Positions 34,866 through 43,327 of a DNA stretch of 64,000 nucleotides are shown piece after piece (position 1 is the stretch's first letter; every line of letters begins with the position of its first letter). Made by a program: the position numbers and the translations under genes. The notes beneath the pieces were generated by a model. It was given only the letters and a program-made list of their open reading frames with translations, had not been told where the DNA came from and did not search any database. The DNA comes from Chitinophagales bacterium. Lineage in GTDB: Bacteria > Bacteroidota > Bacteroidia > Chitinophagales > Chitinophagaceae. The stretch spans positions 30,359 to 94,358 of the forward strand of contig JAFLBL010000015.1 in the NCBI GenBank assembly GCA_017303855.1, written 5' to 3'.

Positions 34866-35741
34866 TTAACCCAGGTAAGCTTTTAAAGCGCTGCTGTAAC
34901 GGGCTTTTTGCAGGCGTTTGATCGCCCTTTCCTTGATCTGACGGATACGCTCCTTGGTCAGGTCGTATTTCTGTCCGATCTGTTCAATTGTCACCCCGTT
35001 TTCCCCATCTAAACCAAAATAGGCATTTACTATTTCGGCTTCCCTGGGAGACAATGATTTAAGTACCCGGCGGATTTCATTCCGGAGGGAATCTTTCATT
35101 ACATCGTCATCGGTATCATCGCTGCCTTCCAGCAGATCACCCATGGCTACGTCTTCGGCTTCGTGCACTGGGGCATCCAGTGAAGTATGACGGGTATTGC
35201 TCTGGAAAATATTATTGATCTCGGTTTCGCTCATTTCAAGCAGTTCGGCCAGTTCTTCAGTAGAAGGCTCGCGCTCATGCTCCTGCTCAAAAGCCATATA
35301 AGCTTTATTTGCTTTGTTGTAGGTACCGATTTTATTTTGGGGCAGGCGGACCAGACGGCCCTGCTCAGCCAAAGCCTGCAGGATAGACTGGCGGATCCAC
35401 CATACCGCGTATGAAATGAATTTGAAACCCTTGGTTTCATCGAAACGTTGTGCCGCTTTGATCAGGCCGAGGTTACCCTCGTTAATCAGGTCACTGAGCG
35501 ACAACCCCTGGTGCTGGTATTGCTTAGCCACAGACACTACGAAACGCAGGTTGGCCTGCACCAGTTTGTCAAGTGCACGCTGAGAATCAACCGGATTCCG
35601 GTTAAACATCTTGATCCGCTGGGCAAGTGTGGTTTCCTCTTCCGGCGTGATCATTGAAATTTTAGAGATTTCCTGTAAGTACTTCTCAACTGCCTGTGAA
35701 TCCCGGTTCGTAATCTGGGTAGCAATTTTGAGTTGCCGCAT
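34866..35741 (-). CDS. rpoD: Primary RNA polymerase sigma factor (RpoD/SigA, Bacteroidota type)
   Basis: 291 residues: region 1.2 (QAVEKYLQEISKISMITPEEE), regions 2.1-2.4 (NLRFVVSVAKQYQHQGLSLSDLINEGNLGLIKAAQRFDETKGFKFISYAVWWIRQSI), region 3, and region 4 (ERIRQIKERAIKRLQKARYSSALKAYLG). It lacks region 1.1 and the long spacer, as in sigma-ABfr, the housekeeping sigma of Bacteroidota that reads TTTG/TAnnTTTG promoters. A TATCTTTG box at 35852-35859 (minus) is its likely promoter, giving a leader of about 100 nt. The terminator is clear. Confidence 0.95.
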   Translation of the reverse strand: MRQLKIATQITNRDSQAVEKYLQEISKISMITPEEETTLAQRIKMFNRNPVDSQRALDKLVQANLRFVVSVAKQYQHQGLSLSDLINEGNLGLIKAAQRFDETKGFKFISYAVWWIRQSILQALAEQGRLVRLPQNKIGTYNKANKAYMAFEQEHEREPSTEELAELLEMSETEINNIFQSNTRHTSLDAPVHEAEDVAMGDLLEGSDDTDDDVMKDSLRNEIRRVLKSLSPREAEIVNAYFGLDGENGVTIEQIGQKYDLTKERIRQIKERAIKRLQKARYSSALKAYLG

Positions 35742-35851
35742 AGTTTAAGAAATTTTAGTTATCAACGAATAAGAGAAGGCCTTTGTTTGCAGCATGCTGC
35801 AAATGGATAGTTAAAAGCAGAAATAGATTTTTTACCGTCCCAGACCGTCTG

Positions 35852-35859
35852 CAAAGATA
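35852..35859 (-). promoter_or_regulatory. TAnnTTTG -7 box for rpoD
   Basis: TATCTTTG on the minus strand. Immediately downstream the transcript would carry CAGACGGTCTG, a short palindrome, in its leader of roughly 100 nt. Confidence 0.5.
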
Positions 35860-36019
35860 CCTATAAGTTACGGGATCTCATAGCGTTCGCCGATGAAAAA
35901 TTACTAACAGGAAAAACGCAATCGATCCCGGCCAATGCCCGGTTTTACCGAAAGCCAATACGGGTAAGGGTTTCAGCGAAAATGATACAGCCGTAACAAA
36001 AATTAAAATTTGATAAAAA

Positions 36020-37201
36020 TCAAGCCTGTTTTGATGACAATGTGGATTTTTCTGCTTTTGCTTTTTTTCTTAACCAGATAAAAAGCCCCAGCCCTGATAA
36101 AAACAGGAAACTTGAGATTATTTCCGCCTGTGTGGGATGGAAGCCAAGGAAATTCATGGGTACATTGACCCTGATTTTTTCTATAAGAAACCGCTCCATT
36201 CCATTCAGCATCAAATAGATAGCAAAAAGCGTACCGGGCACTTTCAATCGTTTACGCAGCATCCAGAGTACCAGGAAAAGGAGAAAACAGAATACCACTT
36301 CATAAAGGGGTGTGGGAAAAACGGCCACCGGCAGTTGTGTACAGAATTTATCATCGGTACATCCGGGAATCGGCACACCCACTTCATTTACGTTATGCGG
36401 ATAAGTATAGGACCAGGCCCAGTCAGGCAGCCAGCCGAAAGGATTGGGTTTAGGATTCTCGATACCCCAGTCTCCGTCTCCTGAAACCTGGCAACCGATG
36501 CGTCCGATACTGTAAGCCAGCATCATTGTCGTTCCCAGCGCGTCGTTCAGGTGCCAGAAACCGATCTTGTGTTTTTTGGCATACCACCACATAGCCAGGG
36601 CTGCACAGATCAGTCCGCCATAAAAAGTAAGGCCTTTTGCGGAAAAGATATAATCCCCGGGGCGGGTCAGAAAATCGCTCCAGTTTTCAAAAATATCAAA
36701 GAGTTTGGCGCCCAGCAGTCCAAAAACAAGCGCGATTATAGTCAATTCACCTACCCTGTCTTCCGGCCAGATCCGGACGGTTCTGCGTTCCGGTTTATCC
36801 AGTTTCTGTTTATTTTTCTCGTACCATTTCAACCCGGCAAACAAGAGGCCCATGCCAATACCGGCCGGCCAGCTGCCCAGGGAAGAGAAAATAAAGGCCT
36901 GCGGATCCACTGTGGCGGAATTGTCCAGAATAAAAAGGGCTACGATCTTATACCCCATCAGGAATCCCAACAGGAAATTCAGCAGCAGATCAGAAACTGT
37001 GGCCGGCTGCCCTACCATTACCTGCATTTCCGTTGGCTGAAATAAGCCGCCTTTGCTTTTGCGGCGCAATTCGGCACTCAGCACTATGGCGGAAATAATA
37101 AAGGAAATCGCGACAAAGAACCCGAATGAATTGACAAAACGGAGAAAGGTCCATTCCACCCCAAAGAGATCCCTGAATGCGTAATATAAGTTAGGATACA
37201 T
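36020..37201 (-). CDS. lgt: Prolipoprotein diacylglyceryl transferase
   Basis: 393 residues from the ATG at 37201 (MYPNLYYAFRDLFGVEW); an upstream in-frame codon at 37246 adds 15 unlikely residues. It transfers diacylglycerol from phosphatidylglycerol to the lipobox Cys, needed by the many lipoproteins here. Motif GRIGCQVSGDGDWG holds the family's Arg and Gly-rich loop, and GTLFAIYLMLNGMERFLIEKIRVN the C-terminal signature. About eight membrane helices, with the long insert between early helices typical of Bacteroidota Lgt. Confidence 0.94.
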   Translation of the reverse strand: MYPNLYYAFRDLFGVEWTFLRFVNSFGFFVAISFIISAIVLSAELRRKSKGGLFQPTEMQVMVGQPATVSDLLLNFLLGFLMGYKIVALFILDNSATVDPQAFIFSSLGSWPAGIGMGLLFAGLKWYEKNKQKLDKPERRTVRIWPEDRVGELTIIALVFGLLGAKLFDIFENWSDFLTRPGDYIFSAKGLTFYGGLICAALAMWWYAKKHKIGFWHLNDALGTTMMLAYSIGRIGCQVSGDGDWGIENPKPNPFGWLPDWAWSYTYPHNVNEVGVPIPGCTDDKFCTQLPVAVFPTPLYEVVFCFLLFLVLWMLRKRLKVPGTLFAIYLMLNGMERFLIEKIRVNVPMNFLGFHPTQAEIISSFLFLSGLGLFIWLRKKAKAEKSTLSSKQA

Positions 37202-37287
37202 GTTAGTATTTAAGAGAGGCGAATATACAAAAAGAGCCTGCATCAAAAGTCAAAACAGCTGCAGAAGGGTATAAACGGTATATGGAT

Positions 37288-37395
37288 GAGATGTGAGATG
37301 TGGGTTGTGAGATGTGAGTAAACAGCCAGTGTTTTGGAGGTTGAACCAATATTAACATGCAGCCACATTTGAAGTACGGGGTAAGGAGTACGAAT
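37288..37395. repeat. Two 7-bp arrays around a core
   Basis: GAGATGT, GAGATGT, GGGTTGT, GAGATGT, GAG (37288-37319), then a 52-bp spacer, then AAGTACGGGGTAAGGAGTACG (37372-37392) followed by AATGCATTCCGTAAAA. Both arrays are G-leading on the plus strand, an exception to the usual inverted layout. The AATGCATTCCGTAAAA tail matches the sequence after the array at 38637. Confidence 0.7.
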
Positions 37396-37429
37396 GCATT
37401 CCGTAAAAGGAGAAGCTTGCCGATATGAA

Positions 37430-37463
37430 AAAAGAGCTGTTTCAGGTATGAAACAGCTCTTTT
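37430..37463 (-). terminator. Terminator of bacilliredoxin gene
   Basis: AAAAGAGCTGTTTC (37430-37443) and GAAACAGCTCTTTT (37450-37463), 14-bp perfect stem with a 6-nt loop and A/T flanks, usable in both directions. Confidence 0.88.
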
Positions 37464-37481
37464 AAATTCTATCAGATCCGC

Positions 37482-37898
37482 TTAATTACAATGTTGCTGA
37501 AAAGCTCCGATCAGGTTCTGGGCAATCATTTGCGCCGGGCGGCCCTCAATCTGGTGTCTTTCTATAAAATGTACTAACTGCCCGTTTTTAAACAAGGCAA
37601 TCGCCGGTGAAGACGGCGGGTAAGGCATCAGGTGCTGACGAAGCGTTTTAATCGCTTCCACATCAAACCCGGCAAAGCTGGTGGTCAGAAAATCCGGCTT
37701 TTTTTCCGTATTGGCAACTGCCAGTAATACACCTGGGCGTGCTGTACCTGCAGAACAACCACATACTGAATTAATCATTACCAGGGTGGTTCCTTCTTTT
37801 GCCAGCTGTGCTTCTACATCCGCCGGGGTAAGCAACTCGGAAAAGCCGTTATCGGTCAGTTCCTCTTTCATCGGAATAACTATTTCTTCTGGATACAT
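37482..37898 (-). CDS. BrxA/BrxB family bacilliredoxin
   Basis: 138 residues, thioredoxin-like fold with the family's CGC site in INSVCGCSAGTARPG. In Bacillus these proteins remove bacillithiol from mixed disulfides; in Bacteroidota, where homologues are common, the physiological thiol should be the same or similar (inference). The C-terminal half (SPAIALFKNGQLVHFIERHQIEG) is the usual cis-Pro region. A TAGCTTTG -7 box lies at 37920-37927 (minus). Confidence 0.92.
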   Translation of the reverse strand: MYPEEIVIPMKEELTDNGFSELLTPADVEAQLAKEGTTLVMINSVCGCSAGTARPGVLLAVANTEKKPDFLTTSFAGFDVEAIKTLRQHLMPYPPSSPAIALFKNGQLVHFIERHQIEGRPAQMIAQNLIGAFQQHCN

Positions 37899-37919
37899 AC
37901 GCTTTTATTTTATGAAACA

Positions 37920-37927
37920 CAAAGCTA
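37920..37927 (-). promoter_or_regulatory. TAnnTTTG -7 box for bacilliredoxin gene
   Basis: TAGCTTTG on the minus strand, 22 bp before the ATG. No convincing -33 TTTG. Confidence 0.45.
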
Positions 37928-38116
37928 AAGAATTTGTTTAACCCATCCCCTTACCTGCGTTTCAAAAGGAAATTCTGACAGCAATTTTTCCCGTTTTCGG
38001 AAATTCTGTCTTTCTCACAAACCGGATCCTGCCATTCCTGACAGTAAAAAATGTACTGGTACAGGCTTTGAGCTGCATTGAACGTACAAATTTTTAAAAA
38101 ACAAAAACTAAAAAGT

Positions 38117-38560
38117 ATGGCATACGTACAATTCAACAGAAAACCTTTTGAAGGACGATTCAGCAATTTCGCCGATGATTTCTTTTCCGAACTGCCGGCC
38201 TTATTGAACAATGGCTTTAACAATTCCATAGGAAAGGAATTCATACCGGTAAACGTCAAAGAAACAGAGAAGAGTTACGAACTGGAAGTGGTAGCTCCCG
38301 GCTTTGACAAAACAGATTTTTCGGTACAACTGGAACAGCAGGTGCTGACCATTTCCGCGGAGAAAAAAACGACCGAAAAAACGGAAGCGGAGAAACAGTT
38401 GCGCAGCGAGTACAGGTTCAGGTCTTTTAAGAGATCTTTCACAATCGACGACAAAATTGATGCAACGAATATCGACGCTTCTTACATCAATGGAGTATTG
38501 AGATTAAACCTTCCGAAGAAGGTGACAGTCCAAGCTTCAACAGCGATCGAAATTAAATAA
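38117..38560 (+). CDS. Hsp20/alpha-crystallin small heat-shock protein
   Basis: 147 residues from the ATG at 38117 (MAYVQFNRKPFEGRF). The alpha-crystallin domain runs FIPVNVKETEKSYELEVVAPGFDKTDFSVQLEQQVLTISAEK to NATNIDASYINGVLRLNLPKK; GVLRLNLPK is the conserved A-x-x-x-(n)-G-V-L box. It is an ATP-independent holdase in the cytoplasm. It stands alone with a strong terminator. No heat-shock operator is recognised upstream. Confidence 0.94.
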   Translation: MAYVQFNRKPFEGRFSNFADDFFSELPALLNNGFNNSIGKEFIPVNVKETEKSYELEVVAPGFDKTDFSVQLEQQVLTISAEKKTTEKTEAEKQLRSEYRFRSFKRSFTIDDKIDATNIDASYINGVLRLNLPKKVTVQASTAIEIK

Positions 38561-38605
38561 GTTCTTACATACATTTTTTCTCATAAGCAGTTGGTTTTGG
38601 TTTAC

Positions 38606-38636
38606 GCCCTTCGTTTCCACGAAGGGCTATTTTTTT
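38606..38636 (+). terminator. Terminator of Hsp20 gene
   Basis: GCCCTTCG (38606-38613), 6-nt loop, CGAAGGGC (38620-38627), then TATTTTTTT. Confidence 0.9.
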
Positions 38637-38812
38637 AAGTACGAAGTACGGGGTACGATGTACGAAGTACGGGGTACGAATGGCATTTCGTAAAACGTGT
38701 AACAACTGTTTATAAAGATTCAACCTTCACAGGAGGGCTATTGACTCCCAACTCCTGACTCCTGACTCCCGACTCCCGACTCCTGACTCCCGACTCCCGA
38801 CTCCCGACTACT
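38637..38812. repeat. Hybrid element: GTACG-type left array, GAGTCGG-type right array
   Basis: The left array (38637-38680) has AAGTACG, AAGTACG, GGGTACG, ATGTACG, AAGTACG, GGGTACG, followed by AATGGCATTTCGTAAAA and a core with CACAGGAGGGCTATT. The right array (38742-38812), on the minus strand, has about ten GAGTCGG/GAGTCAG units. The stop codon (TAG) of the gene at 38808 lies at the end of the right array. Confidence 0.85.
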
Positions 38813-39263
38813 CCAGGCATCCCACTCTCCTTCTCGTATCAATCAGATACTGAATTTTCCAGCCTTCTTTAAACCGGACCAATTGAAAAGAATTGGCACC
38901 GCAATGGCTGAATTTTCCATTGAAATAAAATTTATACGGAGTCCAGACAATGGCCAGGGGGCCGTCGATCCGGAGGGTCTCGAACTGTATCTGTTCATCC
39001 GCCGCCCCGGCCGGCAGTTTGCCGATACTGTTAATAAAACCAGCCGCTTTCTCATTTACAACGACTGCCGAGCCGGATTTATCCCGGGTAATGGTTTGCA
39101 GTACCATGCTGTCCGCGAAACAGGTTTTCAGCAACGTGGTATCCGCGTTTTTCATGGCCGTGAACAGTTGGGTGATGACCTGTTTCACGGAGTCCTCCGC
39201 GGTTTGTGCACTGGCAGCGAAACTGCAGACCTGTATTGTTAAGGCTATCAGAAAGTATTTCAT
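38808..39263 (-). CDS. Secreted SnoaL/NTF2-like protein
   Basis: 151 residues. Signal peptide MKYFLIALTIQVCSFAASAQ; mature part EDSVKQVITQLFTAMKNADTTLLKTCFADSMVLQTI is the helix-strand start of the NTF2/SnoaL (DUF4440-like) cone fold, with VWTPYKFYFNGKFSHCGANSFQLVRFKEGWKI at the end. No catalytic role can be assigned. The last codons CTG GAG TAG run into a GAGTCGG array, so the stop lies in repeat sequence. Confidence 0.82.
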   Translation of the reverse strand: MKYFLIALTIQVCSFAASAQTAEDSVKQVITQLFTAMKNADTTLLKTCFADSMVLQTITRDKSGSAVVVNEKAAGFINSIGKLPAGAADEQIQFETLRIDGPLAIVWTPYKFYFNGKFSHCGANSFQLVRFKEGWKIQYLIDTRRRVGCLE

Positions 39264-39342
39264 GCTAACATTTTTTAAGATTTTATGGCAAATGAATTGG
39301 TTGTGTACTATAAATCACCCGGCTAATATAAATGCCCCGCGC

Positions 39343-39687
39343 ATGCAACTCACAAAAATTATACAGGCGGTTATACTCATGATACTTGTGGCACTGGCTG
39401 CCAGTTGCGCCACGGGCAAACAATACAGCAGCAAACTATTTGCCCCCCGGGAGAGCCCGGAAAAGAAAAAAACGGCCAGCCGGGTACGTTTCCTGCAAAC
39501 AGGGGAAGACAGCCTCACTATACCGGAAACTAATTTAACAAAACGACTGACAACAACAGATAGCTCAACGTTCGTCAATTCCGGTAATGAAACGGCCAGA
39601 GCATCTGCCGATTCAGTGGCACCGGTAATAAAAAATAAAACCGGCAATTCCGGTGTGCGGACAAAACGCACCCGGGAGAATCAATAA
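39343..39687 (+). CDS. Small putative lipoprotein
   Basis: 114 residues from the ATG at 39343 inside a longer open frame; this start gives MQLTKIIQAVILMILVALAASC, an ideal lipobox. The mature part is Ser/Thr/Lys-rich and probably disordered. No family recognised. It is divergent from the SnoaL-like gene (79 bp apart) and 33 bp before the next small lipoprotein on the same strand. Confidence 0.65.
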   Translation: MQLTKIIQAVILMILVALAASCATGKQYSSKLFAPRESPEKKKTASRVRFLQTGEDSLTIPETNLTKRLTTTDSSTFVNSGNETARASADSVAPVIKNKTGNSGVRTKRTRENQ

Positions 39688-39720
39688 TCGTCTCAATTTC
39701 CTCACCATAAAAACAAATGC

Positions 39721-40101
39721 ATGAAACGGACATTTATTTACACATCGGTACTGGCGCTGACCGCGGCGGTGGTATTCAGCAGTTGCGGTCACAGCCGGGT
39801 TTGGGCCAATAAAGAAAAAAGGAATGATGGTCCTCCTCCTGTTTCCCGTCAGCGTCCCGCTGCCAGTCCAACGTATAATAATCAACTGGCCGGTGCCCCG
39901 CTGATCATCACGCCTCACCCTGGCTTTAAGATGGCGCGGCATGCCAATGGCAATTACTTTCACCGGAGTCCGCAGGGGCTGCTCTACTGGAAAGGGTTCG
40001 ACAACCGCTTTTTCCTCGACAAAAACCAGGTAGACCGTTCCCGCTACAGTAAATTCGAAATCAAGGAATGGAAAAGATATAGCCGGCATAGCGGAAAATG
40101 A
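39721..40101 (+). CDS. Small putative lipoprotein
   Basis: 126 residues. Signal peptide MKRTFIYTSVLALTAAVVFSSC with lipobox Cys22. A Pro/Arg-rich segment (DGPPPVSRQRPAASP) precedes a conserved-looking domain: GNYFHRSPQGLLYWKGFDNRFFLDKNQVDRSRYSKFEIKEWKRY. Function unknown. It forms a pair with the preceding lipoprotein gene and shares a bidirectional terminator with arginine decarboxylase. Confidence 0.72.
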   Translation: MKRTFIYTSVLALTAAVVFSSCGHSRVWANKEKRNDGPPPVSRQRPAASPTYNNQLAGAPLIITPHPGFKMARHANGNYFHRSPQGLLYWKGFDNRFFLDKNQVDRSRYSKFEIKEWKRYSRHSGK

Positions 40102-40108
40102 ACGATAT

Positions 40109-40217
40109 GAGTAAAGAGTAATGAATAATGAGTAGCTGACTGAACACTCTTTAAAAACAAAACCCTCCGTTTCCGGAGGGTTTTGTTAACTCATTATTCA
40201 TTACTCTTTATTCATTA
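40109..40217. repeat. Inverted 7-bp GAGTAAT array pair around a terminator
   Basis: The left array (40109-40134) has GAGTAAA, GAGTAAT, GAATAAT, GAGTAGC. The right array (40189-40217), on the minus strand, has GAATAAT, GAATAAA, GAGTAAT, GAATAAT, GAG. The arms are complementary and enclose the terminator at 40156-40187. Both flanking genes end within a few bases of an arm. Confidence 0.85.
40156..40187. terminator. Bidirectional terminator
   Basis: AACAAAACCCTCCG and CGGAGGGTTTTGTT, loop TTTC, A-rich on the left and T-rich on the right. It serves the genes ending at 40101 (plus) and 40222 (minus). Confidence 0.92.
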
Positions 40218-40221
40218 TTCA

Positions 40222-41622
40222 TCATTTATAGCCCAGAATCTTCAGCATACTCTGCGCGGTCTGTTGTTTGGCATATACCCAGTCCACCAGTTTCCCGTTT
40301 TTATCGTACCCCACAATAACGTGTTTGGGTGAAGGGATCAGGCAGTGTTTGATACCTCCGTATCCGCTGATCTGGTCCTGGTAGGCACCGGTATGAAAGA
40401 AGCCCACGTACAATGGCTCATTGGTGCCATTGGTTTTGGGCAGGAACACTTCGTTGATATGTTCTTCTGAGTCGTAGTAGTCATGACTGTCGCAGGTAAT
40501 TCCTCCCAGCACCACGCGTTGATAATCCTGGTCCCATTTATTCACCGGCAACATCAGGAATTTTTCCCCGATACCCCAGGTGTCAGGTAAGGTGGTGATA
40601 AAAGAAGAGTCAATCATATACCAGGTTTCCCGGTCATTCTGCACTTTTTCCGCAATTACACTATAGATGTGGGCCATGCTCTCTCCTACTGTATAGCTGC
40701 CGAATTCGGTAAAAATATTCGGCATGGGAACTTTGGCTTTTTTACAAGCCACTTTGATATTGCGCACGATCTCATTGATCATGAACTGGTAGTCGTATTC
40801 AAATCCTAGGGAGTGCTTGATCGGGAATCCGCCGCCGATATTGATGGAGTCCAGTTCAGGACAGATTTTCTTCAGCTGGCAATACAGGTTGATCACTTTA
40901 TTCAGCTCACTCCAGTAATAGATATCGTCTTTTATCCCTTTATTGAGGAATATATGGAGCATTTTAAGCTGGAATTTGCTTTCATAACCTTCAATCCTGT
41001 CCACATAAAATTCCAGGATATCTTTGGCCCGGATACCCAATCTTGATGTATAAAAGGGAAAGTTGGGTTCTTCTTCAGCAGCCACCCGGATACCCAGTTT
41101 AAAAGGCACTTTTACAGAATGGGCATAATCCTTCAGCTCATTCATATTATCCAGTACCGGAATCACATTGGAAAATCCGGTATTCAGGAGATGCGCAATA
41201 CGCCTGGTATAGCCCTTTTCCTTGAACCCGTTGCAAATGATATGAATATCCTTGGTGATTTTCTTTTTGGCGTACAGTTTTTTTATAATCTCGATATCAT
41301 AAGCGTAAGAAGTTTCGAGATGGATTTCGTTTTTCAACGCTTCTTCCACCACAAAACTGAAATGCGAACTCTTGGTACAATAGCAGTAAAAATATTTACC
41401 CTCGTATTTATGCTTTTTAAACGCGTTGGCAAACATGGTTTTTGCCTTCTTGATCTGCATCCCGATTTTAGGCAGGTAGGTCAGTTTCATCGGCGTGCCG
41501 TGTTTGGCAATCAGGGCTTTCAGGTCGAGCCCGTTGAAATAAAGATTGCTGTCCTCCACTTCGATGCCTTCCTGCGGAAAATTGAATGTCTGCTTAACGA
41601 GGTCGTGATAAGAGTTGGTCAT
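40222..41622 (-). CDS. speA: Biosynthetic arginine decarboxylase, fold-III PLP type
   Basis: 466 residues. It decarboxylates arginine to agmatine for polyamine synthesis. It is a short Bacteroidota form of the alanine-racemase-fold decarboxylases: PLP lysine in YCYCTKSSHFSF (about 84), the phosphate-binding glycines SINIGGGFPIKHS, and GITCDSHDYY with the catalytic Cys near the C-terminus. The symbol is by role; it is much shorter than E. coli SpeA (658). A TACTTTTG -7 box lies at 41663-41670 (minus). The TGA stop touches a GAATAAT array. Confidence 0.88.
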   Translation of the reverse strand: MTNSYHDLVKQTFNFPQEGIEVEDSNLYFNGLDLKALIAKHGTPMKLTYLPKIGMQIKKAKTMFANAFKKHKYEGKYFYCYCTKSSHFSFVVEEALKNEIHLETSYAYDIEIIKKLYAKKKITKDIHIICNGFKEKGYTRRIAHLLNTGFSNVIPVLDNMNELKDYAHSVKVPFKLGIRVAAEEEPNFPFYTSRLGIRAKDILEFYVDRIEGYESKFQLKMLHIFLNKGIKDDIYYWSELNKVINLYCQLKKICPELDSINIGGGFPIKHSLGFEYDYQFMINEIVRNIKVACKKAKVPMPNIFTEFGSYTVGESMAHIYSVIAEKVQNDRETWYMIDSSFITTLPDTWGIGEKFLMLPVNKWDQDYQRVVLGGITCDSHDYYDSEEHINEVFLPKTNGTNEPLYVGFFHTGAYQDQISGYGGIKHCLIPSPKHVIVGYDKNGKLVDWVYAKQQTAQSMLKILGYK

Positions 41623-41662
41623 TTTTTAAATAACGGGTTGAGCCATAAATCGTAAAACCGTA

Positions 41663-41670
41663 CAAAAGTA
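41663..41670 (-). promoter_or_regulatory. TAnnTTTG -7 box for arginine decarboxylase
   Basis: TACTTTTG on the minus strand, 41 bp before the start codon. Confidence 0.45.
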
Positions 41671-41719
41671 TAGGTTTGGCGAAATTAGCGGCTAAAAAAA
41701 TTCCGTGGGGCCGGCTTTA

Positions 41720-42112
41720 TCAGGAAGCTTTGGATAAAAGCAGGGGTAAACCGGTAATCCATTCCCCGTCTATATACAATGAAAAGGAAAAGCGGCCGGG
41801 TGCTTCAAACTGGAGCTGATTGAAATTGATAACTATATTAGCAGCTGAAAACTGTCCTTTTGCCGGAGGCCGGACAGAAATCGTACCGGTTATGGGTTGG
41901 ATAATTTCCTTTCCCTTTTCATCCGTCAGTTGTATCCTGAAATCATGATCACCGGTTTCTTTCAGGGAAAACCTGATCCGGCAGGCAATAGCACAACTGG
42001 TATGCACCACCGGAAAAACAGGAGAATAAATACTGTCGAAGGTTCCTACTATAGTGAGTTTGGACTGATTGTCCTGGGCAAAATCGCAAAGCGTAAAAAT
42101 TTCAGTTTCCAT
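41720..42112 (-). CDS. DUF6941-like protein
   Basis: 130 residues from the ATG at 42112 (METEIFTLCDFAQDNQSKLTIVGTFDSI); 12 extra codons upstream look non-native. METEIFTLCDFAQ...KLTIVGTFD, PVVHTSCAIACRIRF, HDFRIQL and a beta-sandwich with LYIDGEW near the end fit the DUF6941 family of cytoplasmic proteins with unknown function. No signal peptide. It is between arginine decarboxylase and an unknown secreted protein on the same strand. Confidence 0.78.
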   Translation of the reverse strand: METEIFTLCDFAQDNQSKLTIVGTFDSIYSPVFPVVHTSCAIACRIRFSLKETGDHDFRIQLTDEKGKEIIQPITGTISVRPPAKGQFSAANIVINFNQLQFEAPGRFSFSLYIDGEWITGLPLLLSKAS

Positions 42113-42168
42113 GTGTAAAGATTTGAAAGCAAATTTCGGGCAATTCAATTATTCCCGGCACTGTGCAT

Positions 42169-42834
42169 TCACCGTACGGACACCAGTTTACTGTCCATTT
42201 TTTTAACCAGTGTCTTTAAGGATACTTCCTGGTACAGGGTTCGTTCCAGCAGATCCGCCATTTTACGGTCACTGTCAAAATTATAGTACATCATCAGCTG
42301 GTTCCGGTACTCATAATTGATCATGTATTTCGGTACCTGTGTGAGATAGAACATTTGTTCACGGGGTGTCAGGTATCTGTAGGTTTGAATCAGCTGAACG
42401 GCTTTTCCGCTGCTGTCCGATATAAAATAAAAATCCGCATCACCCCTGAAAAGATAAAGAGTAAGCACTTTGCCTTTAAAAATGGGCGTAAGGGGAATCG
42501 TTTCTACGCGGGAACTATCCTTCATCCGGATATTGAAGGTATTCGGGTCCAGGTAATCCAGGATTCGCTTCATTGTCTGGATATACACTTCATCCTTTCC
42601 TGTTCTGGCGGCATATTGAACAGCCGGCCAGGCCATTGCCTGTTCGGGACTGTCCGCAGACGGTTTATAATAAAGACTATCATAGCTTTCGGCATATTTA
42701 CGCCAATAAAACAGTCCGTTCAGGGTATCCCCATTCTGTTTAATCATAAAACCGGGAGAAAATCGGTGTGTCTGTGCTGATAATGAAACAGTATCTAACG
42801 AAGTAAAGAGATAGAGAACCACGAGATAACGCAT
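42169..42834 (-). CDS. Secreted protein of unknown function
   Basis: 221 residues from the ATG at 42834 (MRYLVVLYLFTSLDTVSLSAQ), which gives a signal peptide; the open frame continues to 42900. The mature start FSPGFMIKQNGDTLNGLFYWRK matches a common Bacteroidota pattern (GYI-xx-NGDTxxG) seen in exported beta-rich proteins. The C-terminal part has YRYLTPREQMFYLTQVPKYMINYEYRN. I cannot assign a function. Confidence 0.7.
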   Translation of the reverse strand: MRYLVVLYLFTSLDTVSLSAQTHRFSPGFMIKQNGDTLNGLFYWRKYAESYDSLYYKPSADSPEQAMAWPAVQYAARTGKDEVYIQTMKRILDYLDPNTFNIRMKDSSRVETIPLTPIFKGKVLTLYLFRGDADFYFISDSSGKAVQLIQTYRYLTPREQMFYLTQVPKYMINYEYRNQLMMYYNFDSDRKMADLLERTLYQEVSLKTLVKKMDSKLVSVR

Positions 42835-43327
42835 GGAAAAAGGTTTTGCCAAATATATAAAAAAGACTACAATAAAGCCCTGATATTGAACTGTGTACAT
42901 TTCTTTAACGTTAACTATTCACATACAATAATAAAAGAATATGAGACTGGTGACTTCTTGTCATTGCCGTAGTTTTTCTCTGCTGCGGATGGGACTAAAC
43001 CGACTATTCATGGGACTTTTCACTGGTAAAACAACTCATTTCTACGTATCCCTACTTAGTCAAGGGCAAGCATAAACTACCGATTTTACAGGCAAACCCT
43101 TAAAAAGCTTGCAAAGGCTCTGCTGATTGATTTGTTTTGTGACATCAATTCAATCCATCTCCACCGAAAGCCGTACCCAATTTCCGACAAAGACTAATTG
43201 TAACAGAACCGAAGTAACAACCGGTCACGAAGTAGCTGATACACGTGAGATGACCGCTTGTGCCATACATGAGCCAATTTGATTGATATAAGATAAAAAA
43301 AACCCTGAAACCCTAAAAACAAAACAC
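42835..43327. other. 493-bp spacer without a recognised gene
   Basis: The spacer is divergent between the secreted-protein gene (minus) and the T9SS cargo gene (plus). I see no tRNA, no tandem array and no TAnnTTTG box. It is moderately AT-rich, with A-runs just before the ATG at 43328. Promoters for both genes must lie here. Confidence 0.5.

Noticed and set aside
37951..38259. 102-codon minus-strand frame over the Hsp20 start
   Set aside because: It overlaps the certain Hsp20 gene and has no family features.
42835..43327. tRNA or riboswitch in the 493-bp spacer
   Set aside because: No T-loop GGTTCRANNCC, acceptor pairing or known riboswitch core could be found by eye.
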